Source of the DNA: Hyphomicrobiales bacterium
GTDB lineage: Bacteria > Pseudomonadota > Alphaproteobacteria > Rhizobiales > NORP267
Assembly: GCA_021775855.1 (NCBI GenBank)
Contig: JAJFGZ010000076.1
Coordinates: 1 to 64,000, forward strand
Direction of reading: 5' to 3'
DNA length: 64,000 bases
In this document: positions 1 through 9,105 of the stretch, piece by piece
Position numbering within the stretch: the first letter of the stretch is position 1
Layout: each line of letters starts with the position of its first letter
Made by a program: the position numbers and the translations under genes
Notes under the pieces: model-generated
Database searches by the model: none
The model's input: the letters and a program-made list of their open reading frames with translations, nothing else
What the model was told of the DNA's origin: nothing

Positions 1-1325
1 GTCGGGGCGACGAAATCGTGGAAATACTGGATCGCGTAATGCACCATGGCTTCGAGCCGCGGGTGGCTCTCGGGCGTCGCGTCCGGCGCGTAGCCGCGGA
101 TAAAACCCCACAGGACCTCGGGCTCCTCGGAGTTTGACGCGCTCACAAGATTGAGCAGCATGGAGAAACTGATCGGCATCTGGGCCGGTGGCGGCGCGCC
201 TCTATGGACGTGCCAGACCGGGTTGCCGAGCTGTTCTTTTAATTCCTGATCGGGGAATTTTTCCAAAAACGTCTGGTAATCGTCGACCTGGCGGGGGATG
301 ACGTCGAAATAGAGCCGTTTGGCCTTGCGCGGGGACTGGAACATGAATTGCGACAGGCTTTCGCGGGACGCGTAGCGCAGCCATTCTTCGATGGTCAGGC
401 CGTTGCCGCGCGACTTTGATATTTTCTCGCCGTTCTGGTCGAGGAACAATTCGTAGTTGAAGCCTTCCGGCGGACGGGCGCCGAGCACCCGGCAGATGGC
501 GCCAGAGAGCCTGACCGAGTCGATCAGGTCCTTGCCGGCCATCTCGTAATCGACCTGAAGCGCCACCCAGCGCATGGCCCAGTCGGCCTTCCATTGCAGC
601 TTGCATGCCCCCCCGGTCACGGGGACGGTCATCTCCTCGCCGGTCTCGGGATCTTTGTACGAGATGGTCCCGGCCTCGATATCGCGGCCCGTCAACGGCA
701 CCTGCAACACGATGCCGGTGCGCGGGCAGATGGGCAGGAACGGGCTGTAGGTCGCGCGCCGCTCAGGCCCGAGCGTTGGCAGGATCACGCCGGTGACCTT
801 GTCGTAATGTTCCAACACCTTGAGCAAAGTCGCGTCGAACCGGTTTGAGCGGTAACATTGGGTCGCGCTTAAAAACTCATAGTCGAACCCGAACGCGTCG
901 AGAAACTGCTTCAGGCGGTTATTGTTGTGCTCGCCGAAACTCGGAAATTCGCCATACGGGTCCGGGATCGCCGTCAACGGCTTGCCGAGATGGGGCTCGA
1001 TGATGTCCTTATTTGGCAGGTTGTCGGGGATCTTGCGCAGGCCGTCCATGTCGTCGGAAAAACAGATCAGCCGGGTCGTTACCTTGCCCCCGGTCAATAC
1101 CTCAAACGCGTGGCGCACCATCGAGGTGCGCGCGACCTCGCCGAAGGTGCCAATATGGGGCAGACCGCTTGGGCCGTAGCCTGTCTCGAATATAATTGTG
1201 CGCCCGTCCAGACCGCCTTTTGCATAGCGGTCGATAATCTTGCGGGCTTCTTCGAAAGGCCATGCCCGGCTCGCCGTGGCCTCGGCCAGAAGGGCCGCCG
1301 TTTGCGTCTTGGATGATGATGTCAT
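1..1325 (-). CDS. lysS: Lysine--tRNA ligase, class I (3' end beyond window)
   Basis: Charges tRNA-Lys with lysine in the cytoplasm. This is the class I (Rossmann-fold) enzyme rather than the common bacterial class II LysRS. The reverse frame opens with [30 protein letters not shown]; the HIGH-like motif is [10 protein letters not shown] and the KMSKS-like motif is [10 protein letters not shown]. The ORF track misses it because no stop lies inside the window; about 441 residues are visible of a family length near 520-530. The start is the ATG at 1325. A listed ORF starting at 1362 is in another frame. Class I LysRS is known in many alphaproteobacteria and archaea. Single gene, divergent from the TerB-like gene. 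Confidence 0.95.
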   Translation of the reverse strand, partial: MTSSSKTQTAALLAEATASRAWPFEEARKIIDRYAKGGLDGRTIIFETGYGPSGLPHIGTFGEVARTSMVRHAFEVLTGGKVTTRLICFSDDMDGLRKIPDNLPNKDIIEPHLGKPLTAIPDPYGEFPSFGEHNNNRLKQFLDAFGFDYEFLSATQCYRSNRFDATLLKVLEHYDKVTGVILPTLGPERRATYSPFLPICPRTGIVLQVPLTGRDIEAGTISYKDPETGEEMTVPVTGGACKLQWKADWAMRWVALQVDYEMAGKDLIDSVRLSGAICRVLGARPPEGFNYELFLDQNGEKISKSRGNGLTIEEWLRYASRESLSQFMFQSPRKAKRLYFDVIPRQVDDYQTFLEKFPDQELKEQLGNPVWHVHRGAPPPAQMPISFSMLLNLVSASNSEEPEVLWGFIRGYAPDATPESHPRLEAMVHYAIQYFHDFVAP

Positions 1326-1521
1326 TGATCTGAAATTCCGTCGGACTGTATGGCCGGGACATTTATCCCTGACCCGGTGCGGAACTTAAGAATATCAGCC
1401 GGGGGCGTCAATCCGCGATAGAATAGAAAAAGTCGTATCGGGAGCTTGTGGCGGCGCTCTTGAGCCGCTAGGTCATGGGCCTGTGAACAGCGCCCGCTGG
1501 CCGGGGCAAAAGGAGCTTTGA

Positions 1522-1935
1522 ATGAGCAAGATGATCAGTCCCCAGGAAGCCTTGATCTATGTGATGGTCACCATGTCGGCGGTCGATCGCTCGATGGACG
1601 ATGTGGAATTGCAGAAAATCGGTCAGCTGGTGAAGTCGCTACCCGCGTTTGGCGATTTTAACGTCGAGCAATTGGTGGCTGCGTCGCAGGCCTGCGGGGA
1701 GAACCTCGCCGGTGAAAACGGGCTCGATGACACCCTCGACATGATCCGCGACGCGCTGCCGGAGCGGTTGCGCGAGACGGCCTACGCGATGGCGGTTGAA
1801 GTTGCCGCCGCCGATCTCCATGTAGAGCAGGAAGAGTTGCGGTTTTTACAATTGCTGCGTGACCATCTGGACCTCGACAAGCTCGCGGTCGCCGCCATCG
1901 AGCGGAGTGCGCGGGCCCGCTTCACACAGATCTGA
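1522..1935 (+). CDS. TerB-family (tellurite resistance-like) protein
   Basis: A 137-residue all-helical, acidic cytoplasmic protein resembling the TerB family: an N-terminal 'ALIYVMVTMSAVDRSMDDVE' segment and a later 'AVEVAAADLHVEQEELRFL' segment, the two acidic helix pairs typical of TerB/DjlA-type domains. Many stand-alone members have no shown role in tellurite resistance and may bind metal. Start ATG has a strong AAGGAGC ribosome site 7 bases upstream. The next gene begins 24 bases after the stop, so the two are probably co-transcribed. Function beyond the fold is not visible. Confidence 0.8.
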   Translation: MSKMISPQEALIYVMVTMSAVDRSMDDVELQKIGQLVKSLPAFGDFNVEQLVAASQACGENLAGENGLDDTLDMIRDALPERLRETAYAMAVEVAAADLHVEQEELRFLQLLRDHLDLDKLAVAAIERSARARFTQI

Positions 1936-1959
1936 CCCACCCGACCCGGGGAGAAAGCC

Positions 1960-2793
1960 GTGCTGCCTGACTTCCTGACACTTGATGTCGCGGATCCCTC
2001 GCAGAGCGGGATGCTGCGGCTCGTGGTGTTTGCGTCGGTACTGGTTGTGATGGCGGTCCTTGAAACCCTGTTGCCCCGCCGTGAACGCGCGTTCGAACGC
2101 CCCCAGCGCTGGTTCACAAATCTCGGCATGGTGGTTCTGAGCAGCATCGCGATCCGGATTATTTTTCCCGGTGCCGCGGCCATCGGCGTGGCGCTTTGGG
2201 CGCGCGCGAACGGGTATGGTCTTTTCGGGCTGGTGGACTGGCCCTTCTGGCTCGAAGCCGTGCTGACCTTCATCCTGCTTGATTTTGCGATTTACTGGCA
2301 GCATGTCGCTTCGCACAAAATCCCCGTTCTCTGGCTGATCCACCGGGTCCATCACGCTGACCCGGATTTCGACGCCACGACGGGCGTGCGGTTTCACCCG
2401 ATCGAGATCGTTCTCAGCATGGTTTACAAGATGCTTGTGGTGACTTTGCTCGGCGGCCCTGCAGCGGCCGTGTTCATATTCGAAGTGGTGCTGAATGGGT
2501 CAGCGCTGTTCAACCATGCCAATATGAAATTGCCGCTGTTTCTCGACAAAATCATCCGCGCGCTCATCGTGACGCCGGACATGCATCGGGTGCACCATTC
2601 GATCATCCGCTCGGAGACGGATTCGAATTACGGATTCAACCTGTCGATCTGGGACCGGATGTTCGGGAGCTATATCGACCAGCCGCGCGAAGGGCATACC
2701 GGCATGGAAATCGGCCTGCCGCAACACCGTGACGGCTCACCCCGGTTTATCGGCTGGAGCCTGCTGTTTCCCTTCAAAGGGAAAGATCAGTAG
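1960..2793 (+). CDS. Sterol desaturase / fatty acid hydroxylase superfamily membrane protein
   Basis: Integral-membrane non-heme di-iron oxygenase of the fatty-acid-hydroxylase superfamily, 277 residues. Histidine boxes are visible in order: HVASH (about 115-119), HRVHHAD (about 127-133), and MHRVHHS (about 207-213), which would ligate two irons at the cytoplasmic membrane face. Hydrophobic helices lie at about 15-35, 55-80 and 90-110, and again around 155-180. The start is GTG at 1960, preceded by GGGGAGA. Its last 7 bases overlap the convergent solute-binding protein gene. The substrate (sterol, hopanoid, carotenoid or acyl chain) cannot be told. A second member of the superfamily lies at 24423. 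Confidence 0.85.
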   Translation: MLPDFLTLDVADPSQSGMLRLVVFASVLVVMAVLETLLPRRERAFERPQRWFTNLGMVVLSSIAIRIIFPGAAAIGVALWARANGYGLFGLVDWPFWLEAVLTFILLDFAIYWQHVASHKIPVLWLIHRVHHADPDFDATTGVRFHPIEIVLSMVYKMLVVTLLGGPAAAVFIFEVVLNGSALFNHANMKLPLFLDKIIRALIVTPDMHRVHHSIIRSETDSNYGFNLSIWDRMFGSYIDQPREGHTGMEIGLPQHRDGSPRFIGWSLLFPFKGKDQ

Positions 2794-3701
2794 AAGCTAA
2801 TCGGGAAATAACGCAGAAAAATTTCCAGGTATTTGCCGCTCTCGAACAGTTGGAACAGGCCATAGTCGAGCACTTCGCGGACGTCGTCGTTGCCCTTGGC
2901 GATCATGATGCCGATACCTTCGCCAAAATACCGGCTTTCCTGAAAGGCTTCCCCGATGAACCGGCAGCAATTGTCTGACGCGGTTCCGTTCAACCAGAAC
3001 ATCAACGACACGCCATCGTCGAACAGAAATTCAACATCTTCATCCATCAATGCCTTTCGGGCCTCCGCGCGGTTGGCGAACCCGGTCACATTGGCATCAT
3101 CAAAAAACGCCGAGAGGTAAGCTGCGTGGGCTGTGCCCCGGACCACGCCGACAGTTTTCCCGGCCAGCAATTCCGGCGTTATTGCGGGATCCCCCGGTCT
3201 CGCCCTGGATACGAACCGGGCCGGTGAAAAATGGTACCGCATACTGAAATCAAATTGGTCTCGGTTCAGAGCCGTTGTGGCGATAGACGCGATCACTGCA
3301 TCACCACCACCCTGGCTAAGCTTCAACGGCAGAGATGACCAATCTTCCGCAGTCAGGGTGCATTCGATTTCCATCACCAGGCAGATTTCGCGGGCAATAT
3401 CAATATTGAAGCCCACAAGGCTGCCAGTCGTATCGATAAAATTAAATGGCGGAAAATCCGGCGCCGTCAAAAAGCGGATCGAGGTTACAGCCCCGACTTC
3501 GGGTTTCGGTGGGCGCAGATCGGGAGCGCCATATCCCGGGATCCGGACTTCGGTGCCTGGTTGCGTCAGGTTTTGTGCTTTTGCGGCGGTATTCGCAGTC
3601 GGGTTAAGGATGACTGCCGCCAGGAAAAACGCACCCAGAGAGCGCCCGAATACGCCGTTCACCTTGCCCAACCAGCGCCCGGTACCTGCCGCAGCATGCA
3701 T
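2787..3701 (-). CDS. Extracellular solute-binding protein, family 3 (amino-acid type)
   Basis: Periplasmic type II binding protein, 304 residues, with an N-terminal hydrophobic export signal (about residues 17-43, ending near AAKAQN). The family 3 core is seen as 'IRFLTAPDFPPFNFIDTTG' near 75-95, 'LVGFNIDIAREICLVM' and 'VIASIATTALNRDQFDFS'. The family binds polar amino acids for ABC transporters, but no permease or ATPase gene is adjacent, so it may be an orphan or act as a sensor input. The ATG start at 3701 has a GGGAGAG site upstream. Its stop overlaps the tail of the convergent desaturase gene by 7 bases. Confidence 0.85.
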   Translation of the reverse strand: MHAAAGTGRWLGKVNGVFGRSLGAFFLAAVILNPTANTAAKAQNLTQPGTEVRIPGYGAPDLRPPKPEVGAVTSIRFLTAPDFPPFNFIDTTGSLVGFNIDIAREICLVMEIECTLTAEDWSSLPLKLSQGGGDAVIASIATTALNRDQFDFSMRYHFSPARFVSRARPGDPAITPELLAGKTVGVVRGTAHAAYLSAFFDDANVTGFANRAEARKALMDEDVEFLFDDGVSLMFWLNGTASDNCCRFIGEAFQESRYFGEGIGIMIAKGNDDVREVLDYGLFQLFESGKYLEIFLRYFPISFY

Positions 3702-3877
3702 GAATTTCTCTCCCGGCCATTCCGATTTTCGAGCTTCTGGCTATAATAGGTTCGGACCGGGAATGCTACCGCTATGCCAGTATTCTGCGGCGCTTAATTT
3801 GGGAGGCCGACCTGGCGGAAGAAACCTGGATATCAACCCCAGTCGCCGAGGGTCCCTCGCTGGCTCTGCCTGGAACA

Positions 3878-5767
3878 TTGTCGCCTGAAATAGCTTTTCT
3901 GGCGGGTCGGCATCTGGAACGTAACAATTTGCAGCAAGCGGAAAAACTGTCCCGTGCCTGGGGGACCACTGCCGAGCAGGTCCTGTTCGCGACTGGCCAG
4001 ATCAGCGAGCAGGAATATTACCAGGCTCTTGCCGTCCATGCGGGTCTGAATTTCACAGACCTTGATCAACATCCACCCGACTGGAGTTTTTTCAAACGGG
4101 TCGCCCAGCGGGCGCTTGGCCAGGGGGATATTGTGCCGCTCGGGGCTGGTACCGGCGGATTGCAAGTTGCCTATGCCCCGCGCGGCCAGGCCGCTCGCCG
4201 GATGGCGCGGATGGCCGACGAGCCAGCGCTTGGCGGGCGATTGCGCCAGAATATTTTCATTGCGACACCAGGGACCATTCGCAAAGCGCTTCTGGGCCGG
4301 TTTCACGGCGTATTTACACAATCTTCGATCGACAGACTGTCCCGGCAGACGCCTGAATTAAGCGCGCGCTATCACCTCCTGCCGCTACAGAAAATCTTCC
4401 TGCTTGTTTTTTTGATTTCCAGCGTGGCGTTTTTGCTGTGGCAGCCCTTCACTGCCTATACGGCAGGGAACCTGATATTGGCCGCCGTTTTTCTGGCAGT
4501 GACCGGGTTCCGGCTAGCCGCGGCTTTCCGCTCGATCCTGCTCGGTCTAGAACCCCACGAAAAACCTGTGCCGGATATCCCTGATCGGGATTTACCGGTC
4601 TACACAATCCTTGTGCCGCTCTACCGGGAAGCAAATATGCTGACCGCCCTGGTGCGTGCGCTTAAGGCGCTCGACTATCCGCCAGCGAAACTTGATATTA
4701 AATTGATCCTTGAAGAAAGCGACGACGAGACCCGTAAAAAAGCGCGGGAACTTGACTTGCCTTACGCGTTCGATGTGATCGTGGTGCCAAATTCAATGCC
4801 ACGAACGAAACCGAAAGCGCTGAATTACGCCCTGCAATTTGCGCGTGGCGACTATGTGGTGATCTACGACGCAGAGGACCGGCCGGATCCGGATCAGCTT
4901 AGAAAGGCGGTCGCGGCATTCAACGAAGGTTCCAGCAATCTCGCCTGCATCCAGGCCCGCCTTGGGATTTACAACCCGAACCAGAACTGGCTGACTTCCC
5001 AGTTCACGATCGAATATGCGGCGCTGTTCCGTATCCTGTTGCCAGCGCTCGAGGCGATTGGTGCGCCCCTCCCGCTTGGCGGCACGTCGAACCATTTTCG
5101 ACGCGACCGGCTGGAAGAAGTTGGCGCATGGGACCCCTTCAACGTCACCGAGGATGCCGATCTGGGCATGCGGCTGTCGCGCCTCGGGTACCAGAGCCGG
5201 ATGCTCGATTCAGTTACAGCAGAAGAATCCTGTAGCGATTTAGGGAACTGGTTCCGCCAGCGCACCCGCTGGTTCAAGGGTTGGTTGCAAACCTATGCCG
5301 TTCACATGCGTGAACCGCACAGGGCTTGGCGTGAACTCGGTTTGCGCGGGTTCCTGACCTTGCAGTTGATGATGGGCGGGATCCTGATTTCGGCGCTGGC
5401 GCACCCCCTGTTCCTGGCCCTGATCCTGTATGGCAGCATCACTGGCGCCATATTCCGGGATCCGGGCAGCGCGTTTGGCGAAGCGCTGTTGGCCCTGAAT
5501 ATCTGGAATCTTGTTGCCGGGTATATCGGCGGTGTGGCGCTCGGACTTTGCGGCTTGAAAGCAGCTGGCATTCGTGGACTTGGCCCGATGGTCGTGTTTA
5601 TCCCGGTCTATTGGCTGCTGGTATCGTTTGCCGCCTACCGCGCGGTCTGGCAGTTTTTCGTCAACCCGTTTTTTTGGGAAAAGACCCGTCATGGCCGGGC
5701 ACGGGGGCGGGACTTGAGCGTAACCGAGCGTAAGAGAAAAATTTCCACCGCACCAAATATTCCTTAA
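3878..5767 (+). CDS. Membrane glycosyltransferase family 2 with N-terminal GspE-N-like domain
   Basis: Processive-type inner-membrane GT2 enzyme, 629 residues. Residues about 1-60 resemble the GspE/MshE N-terminal domain. Membrane helices lie near 165-210, followed by the GT-A domain: 'YTILVPLYREANM', the DxD-like 'YDAEDRPDP', 'GGTSNHFRR', 'TEDADLG' and the Q-x-x-R-W box 'RQRTRW'. Three to four C-terminal helices follow (about 490-600). These are marks of cellulose/PNAG/beta-glucan synthase-like enzymes that polymerise and extrude a glycan. The tracked start is TTG at 3878; the frame is open from 3797. A GGGAGG box at 3801-3806 sits 5 bases before an in-frame CTG at 3812, which could be the true start. 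A response regulator follows 50 bases downstream. Confidence 0.85.
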   Translation: MSPEIAFLAGRHLERNNLQQAEKLSRAWGTTAEQVLFATGQISEQEYYQALAVHAGLNFTDLDQHPPDWSFFKRVAQRALGQGDIVPLGAGTGGLQVAYAPRGQAARRMARMADEPALGGRLRQNIFIATPGTIRKALLGRFHGVFTQSSIDRLSRQTPELSARYHLLPLQKIFLLVFLISSVAFLLWQPFTAYTAGNLILAAVFLAVTGFRLAAAFRSILLGLEPHEKPVPDIPDRDLPVYTILVPLYREANMLTALVRALKALDYPPAKLDIKLILEESDDETRKKARELDLPYAFDVIVVPNSMPRTKPKALNYALQFARGDYVVIYDAEDRPDPDQLRKAVAAFNEGSSNLACIQARLGIYNPNQNWLTSQFTIEYAALFRILLPALEAIGAPLPLGGTSNHFRRDRLEEVGAWDPFNVTEDADLGMRLSRLGYQSRMLDSVTAEESCSDLGNWFRQRTRWFKGWLQTYAVHMREPHRAWRELGLRGFLTLQLMMGGILISALAHPLFLALILYGSITGAIFRDPGSAFGEALLALNIWNLVAGYIGGVALGLCGLKAAGIRGLGPMVVFIPVYWLLVSFAAYRAVWQFFVNPFFWEKTRHGRARGRDLSVTERKRKISTAPNIP

Positions 5768-5817
5768 CCCCTCGGTGCCAGACTATCGCGATTATCCAAC
5801 CTAGGTCTGGACAAGGG

Positions 5818-6372
5818 ATGATCGACTTTTCGAATAAATACGCGCTGATCGTTGAAAACAGCAAAATGATGCGCGCCATTATCACTGAAATGCTGCGCCA
5901 TTTCGGTGTCCAGGAAGTCGTCAAGGTGATCAATGCCGAGGAGGCCATTTTTGCCGCCAACGCACAGACGTTTGATTTTATCATCCTCGACTTTTTCCTG
6001 GGCTCCATGGATGGCGGCGATTTCACCCGGCAATTGCGACGCGATGAGACAAGCCGTAACCGGCAGACGCCGATCTTGCTTGTGACTGCACAGCCGAACC
6101 ACCGGGAAGTAGTGAAGGCGCGCGATTGCGGCATCAACGAAATGCTCGCCAAGCCGCTGTCCGCCAAAAGCCTGTATAGCCGGCTCGATGCAATGTTGGC
6201 GCGAAAGCGCCCGTTTATCGTGTCTCCCAAATATGTGGGCCCCTGCCGCAGGCGCCGGAAGTTTCCTCCCCCCAACGGGGTCGAACGCCGCCGCAAGGCG
6301 CTCGTATTGGATAATATGATGCCGCCAGAGCCGATGGAGACCCGTCTGCGCAGCAATTTGGTCGAACTCTGA
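5818..6372 (+). CDS. Single-domain response regulator (CheY-like receiver) with basic tail
   Basis: Receiver domain of about 128 residues with phospho-acceptor D58 (FIILDFF), switch T90 (LLVTA) and K112 (AKPLS). The N-terminal acidic pair is E13-N14 rather than the usual D-D/E-D, which could weaken Mg2+ binding or phosphorylation. A roughly 55-residue tail is rich in arginine (PCRRRRKFPPPNGVERRRKA) and has no recognised output domain. It lies 50 bases after the glycosyltransferase gene on the same strand, so it may modulate glycan synthesis; no histidine kinase is nearby. The role is inferred only. Confidence 0.85.
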   Translation: MIDFSNKYALIVENSKMMRAIITEMLRHFGVQEVVKVINAEEAIFAANAQTFDFIILDFFLGSMDGGDFTRQLRRDETSRNRQTPILLVTAQPNHREVVKARDCGINEMLAKPLSAKSLYSRLDAMLARKRPFIVSPKYVGPCRRRRKFPPPNGVERRRKALVLDNMMPPEPMETRLRSNLVEL

Positions 6373-6389
6373 AAGCGGCCAGGAAAATC

Positions 6390-6465
<76 letters not shown>

Positions 6466-6642
6466 GCCAGGGCAGATTAACGCCAGCCGCCCCGTTACCA
6501 CAAGGAAAAAGCCAGTTTTTGCGGGGCCGCATACATAAAAATCATTATCAATTCCGCGTTATCATCCCCAGCCCCGGCATTGTTATTGGGGTGCATGCGG
6601 ATTAGGTTCCGGTTTCAAGAAAATTCTCAAAGGTTTCTCTGT

Positions 6643-7650
6643 ATGGATCGTCTGACAAACGAGCAGATTTTAGCGTTTCCTGCACTCGACGAACAGAAGT
6701 TCTGCGATCCCGTCACGACCCTGACCGGGGAACAGCGGGCCGAAATTGCGCTGAGTAAACTGGAAACGCTCTGGTTCAATACCGGGACGCTGTGCAATAT
6801 CACCTGCATTAATTGTTACATCGGATCGAGCCCTACCAATGACGCGCTGAGCTATATCAGCGCGGCAGAAGTCGGCGTATATCTGGACGAAATTGCCAGT
6901 CTTGATTTAGGCACCCGGGAAATCGGATTCACCGGTGGCGAACCGTTTATGAACCCGGACATGATCGAAATGGCGCGCGATGCACTCACGCGCGGCTTCG
7001 ATGTCCTGATCCTGACTAACGCCATGCAACCCATGCAGCGCAAGTCGATCAACTCTAAACTAATGGAACTAAAAGATGAATTCGGTGCGCGGCTGACTTT
7101 GCGCATCAGCCTGGACCATCACGGACAGGCCTTCCACGAAATCGAGCGCGGCGCGGATACCTGGGACATTGCCCTCAAGGGGATCGACTGGCTATCGGAA
7201 CACGGTTTCAACATCGCAGTTGCCGGCAGGACCTGTTGGGGCGAACTGGAGGCGGCGGCGCGCGACGGGTACCGGAAATTGTTCCGCGACCGCGGCTACG
7301 CCATCGACGCTGACGACACGTCATCGCTGGTCCTGTTTCCAGAAATGGATACCCGGCTCGATGTTGCTGAAATCACCACCAGCTGCTGGTCGATCCTTGA
7401 CGTGGATCCCGCCGGCATCATGTGCGCCACCAGCCGGATGATTGTTAAACGGCGGGGCGACGACACGCCGGGCGTCTTGCCCTGCACGGTACTGCCGTTC
7501 GACGGCGATTTCCATATGGGGTCGACGCTCGCCGAATCGCTGTGTGCCGATGGAAGCAATTTCAACAATGGCGCAGTGCGGCTCAACCACCCCCATTGCG
7601 CGCGCTTCTGCGTGCTCGGCGGCGGCTCGTGCTCGAAAACGTCTGAGTAG
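6643..7650 (+). CDS. Radical SAM superfamily enzyme
   Basis: About 335 residues from the preferred ATG at 6643 (MDRLTNEQ); the tracked start at 6580 is a TTG further upstream. The radical-SAM [4Fe-4S] motif is CNITCINC at the head of the barrel, with the GGEPF SAM-binding motif in 'GFTGGEPFMNPD'. The C-terminus is cysteine-rich (CWSI, MCATS, LPCTV, HCARFCVLGGGSC), as in SPASM/Twitch-like proteins that bind an auxiliary cluster. The substrate is unknown: there is no small peptide gene beside it and no recognised cofactor pathway. It is flanked by the tRNA-Gly and by dcd on the other strand. Confidence 0.9.
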   Translation: MDRLTNEQILAFPALDEQKFCDPVTTLTGEQRAEIALSKLETLWFNTGTLCNITCINCYIGSSPTNDALSYISAAEVGVYLDEIASLDLGTREIGFTGGEPFMNPDMIEMARDALTRGFDVLILTNAMQPMQRKSINSKLMELKDEFGARLTLRISLDHHGQAFHEIERGADTWDIALKGIDWLSEHGFNIAVAGRTCWGELEAAARDGYRKLFRDRGYAIDADDTSSLVLFPEMDTRLDVAEITTSCWSILDVDPAGIMCATSRMIVKRRGDDTPGVLPCTVLPFDGDFHMGSTLAESLCADGSNFNNGAVRLNHPHCARFCVLGGGSCSKTSE

Positions 7651-7702
7651 ATCGCCGCTGGACCCGTCCCGCCGAAAAGACCACAGCTCGATCGTTCATC
7701 AT

Positions 7703-7718
7703 CCGGAATTTATTCCGG
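7703..7718. repeat. 16-bp palindrome between radical SAM gene and dcd
   Basis: CCGGAATTTATTCCGG has perfect 7-bp arms around TT. It sits between two convergent stops and could act as a small bidirectional hairpin, but there is no T-run on either side, so terminator function is only possible. The ATTCCGG arms resemble those of the dispersed palindrome at 45956. Confidence 0.4.
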
Positions 7719-7785
7719 GTGCCATTCCTCTGACCGGACAATTAGGTGATGGAACGTCCAAGACGATTCAACGCAAGCATAGTTC

Positions 7786-8919
7786 TCAACGGAAATGCTT
7801 CGAGAGTTTGAGGCCCTGTTTCTGATAGTTCGACCCGATATCCGTGCCGTATAGCTGATCTGGTCGCCCGGTCAGCGGTTCATAGACCAGCCGGCCAATA
7901 ATCTGACCGTGTTCGAGGATGAACGGCACTTCGTGAGACCGGACTTCAAGGACCGCGCGGCTGCCCTTCCCGCCCGCAGCCGAATGGCCGAAGCCGGGGT
8001 CAAAAAAGCCTGCATAATGTACCCTGAATTCCCCGACCAGTGGATTGTAGGGGATCATTTCAGCGGCGAATTCAGGCGGAACATGGACGGCTTCGCGCGA
8101 CGCCAGAATGTAGAATTGGTCCGGGTCGAGAATAAGCCCGGTATCCCGCTGGAGATAAATCGGCTCCCAATAATCCCGCACCTCGCAAGCGCCCGGCAAG
8201 TCTATATCGACCAGAGCAGTGTGCCGCTTGGCGCGGTATCCTATTAAACCATCGGCGTCCATATCCCCTTTGAGATCGACGCTGAGCGCCAGTCCGCCAT
8301 CGATATTTGGATTGCCGCCAGTCACAAGTTCATGGGTATCGTGGATAGCCTGGAGATCGGCGTCACTGCATTTCGCATCGCCCCGGCGGAACCGGATCTG
8401 GCTCAGGCGGCTTCCTTCGCGTACCAGGATCGGGAACGTTCTCGGGCTGACTTCCAGGAAGAGTTGGCCGGAATATCCCGCGATGATCAGATCAAACTCC
8501 TGACAATTGTCCGAGATAACACGCGTAAAAATATCCAGCCGGCCGGTTGAACTTTTCGGGTTGGCGGCGGCGGCGATATCATGCGGTAGATCGAGAGCCT
8601 CCAGAAGCGGGACAATATAGACGCACCCCGTCTCCAGAACCGCGCCATCGCTCAGATCGATCTCGTGCAACGATAATTGTGCGAGTTTCTCCATTACGGT
8701 TTCGCCCGAACCGGGCAGAAAACTTGCGCGGACCCGGTAGGCTCTGGGACCCAACCGGACATCCAGACTTGCCGGCTGGACCTGGCCCGCGAGCAATGGC
8801 CGGGCGGGGGCAATGGCGCCAGCGGCGATCAGGTCTTTTATCTCCCCGAAGGGCAAAATACCCTGACGCTGGGATTCAGAATCGCTCACCATTTGCCGCA
8901 TTACCCTTTCCATAGTCAT
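7786..8919 (-). CDS. dcd: 2'-deoxycytidine 5'-triphosphate deaminase (long, duplicated dUTPase-fold form)
   Basis: Converts dCTP to dUTP for thymidylate synthesis. At 377 residues it is about twice the length of the E. coli enzyme, matching the alphaproteobacterial form with two dUTPase-like folds in tandem: 'QPASLDVRLGPRAYRVR' near 47-63 and a second set with 'GYRAKRHTALVDIDLPGA' and 'FFDPGFGHSAAGGKGSRAVLEVR' near 320-340. The 'NPKSSTGRLDIFTRVI' box is the conserved phosphate-binding strand. Several in-frame ATGs (8919, 8913, 8901, 8892) crowd the 5' end and no ribosome site clearly decides between them. Transcribed divergently from metZ. Confidence 0.92.
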   Translation of the reverse strand: MTMERVMRQMVSDSESQRQGILPFGEIKDLIAAGAIAPARPLLAGQVQPASLDVRLGPRAYRVRASFLPGSGETVMEKLAQLSLHEIDLSDGAVLETGCVYIVPLLEALDLPHDIAAAANPKSSTGRLDIFTRVISDNCQEFDLIIAGYSGQLFLEVSPRTFPILVREGSRLSQIRFRRGDAKCSDADLQAIHDTHELVTGGNPNIDGGLALSVDLKGDMDADGLIGYRAKRHTALVDIDLPGACEVRDYWEPIYLQRDTGLILDPDQFYILASREAVHVPPEFAAEMIPYNPLVGEFRVHYAGFFDPGFGHSAAGGKGSRAVLEVRSHEVPFILEHGQIIGRLVYEPLTGRPDQLYGTDIGSNYQKQGLKLSKHFR

Positions 8920-8938
8920 GACCTATCCGATCATTCTG

Positions 8939-8967
8939 TTGACGCCAAGGGGCTGCTGGGGTAAATC
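8939..8967 (+). promoter_or_regulatory. Predicted promoter of the metZ leader
   Basis: TTGACG (8939-8944) and TAAATC (8962-8967) are separated by exactly 17 bases. Transcription would begin near 8974, a few bases before the SAM-II aptamer, which supports the assignment. Confidence 0.6.
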
Positions 8968-8975
8968 CTCAGATA

Positions 8976-9039
8976 CGAAGTGGTGATTTGGAGCCGGCCG
9001 GCTTGCAGCCACTTAAAATAAATTGCTAAAAGGCCGGGG
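8976..9039 (+). ncRNA. SAM-II riboswitch aptamer upstream of metZ
   Basis: It follows the SAM-II (metA motif) pattern. P1 is AAGTGG (8978-8983) with CCACTT (9009-9014); the conserved TGATTTG strand follows P1, then CTTGCAGCCAC and the TTGCTAAAAGG segment. The pseudoknot pairs loop CCGGCC (8994-8999) with GGCCGG (9032-9037). The family binds S-adenosylmethionine and lowers expression of methionine synthesis genes in alphaproteobacteria; metZ is a typical target. Confidence 0.9.
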
Positions 9040-9048
9040 TGGACAAAA

Positions 9049-9085
9049 CCCGGTCTGGCACACGAGCCGCGCCGGGAATTTTTTT
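9049..9085 (+). terminator. Intrinsic terminator in the metZ leader (riboswitch expression platform)
   Basis: The stem is CCCGGTCTGGC with GCCGCGCCGGG (9049-9059 with 9066-9076, one C-C mismatch and two G-T wobbles) around loop ACACGA, followed by AA and seven Ts (9079-9085). The 5' arm CCCGG can instead pair with CCGGG at 9034-9038, part of the pseudoknot strand, which would form an antiterminator when SAM is absent. Confidence 0.75.
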
Positions 9086-9105
9086 GTCTACCAGGGACGA
9101 TTGTT

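Noticed and set aside
3133-3888. 251-residue forward ORF
   Set aside because: Antisense to the family 3 binding protein, with no ribosome site and no recognisable domain.
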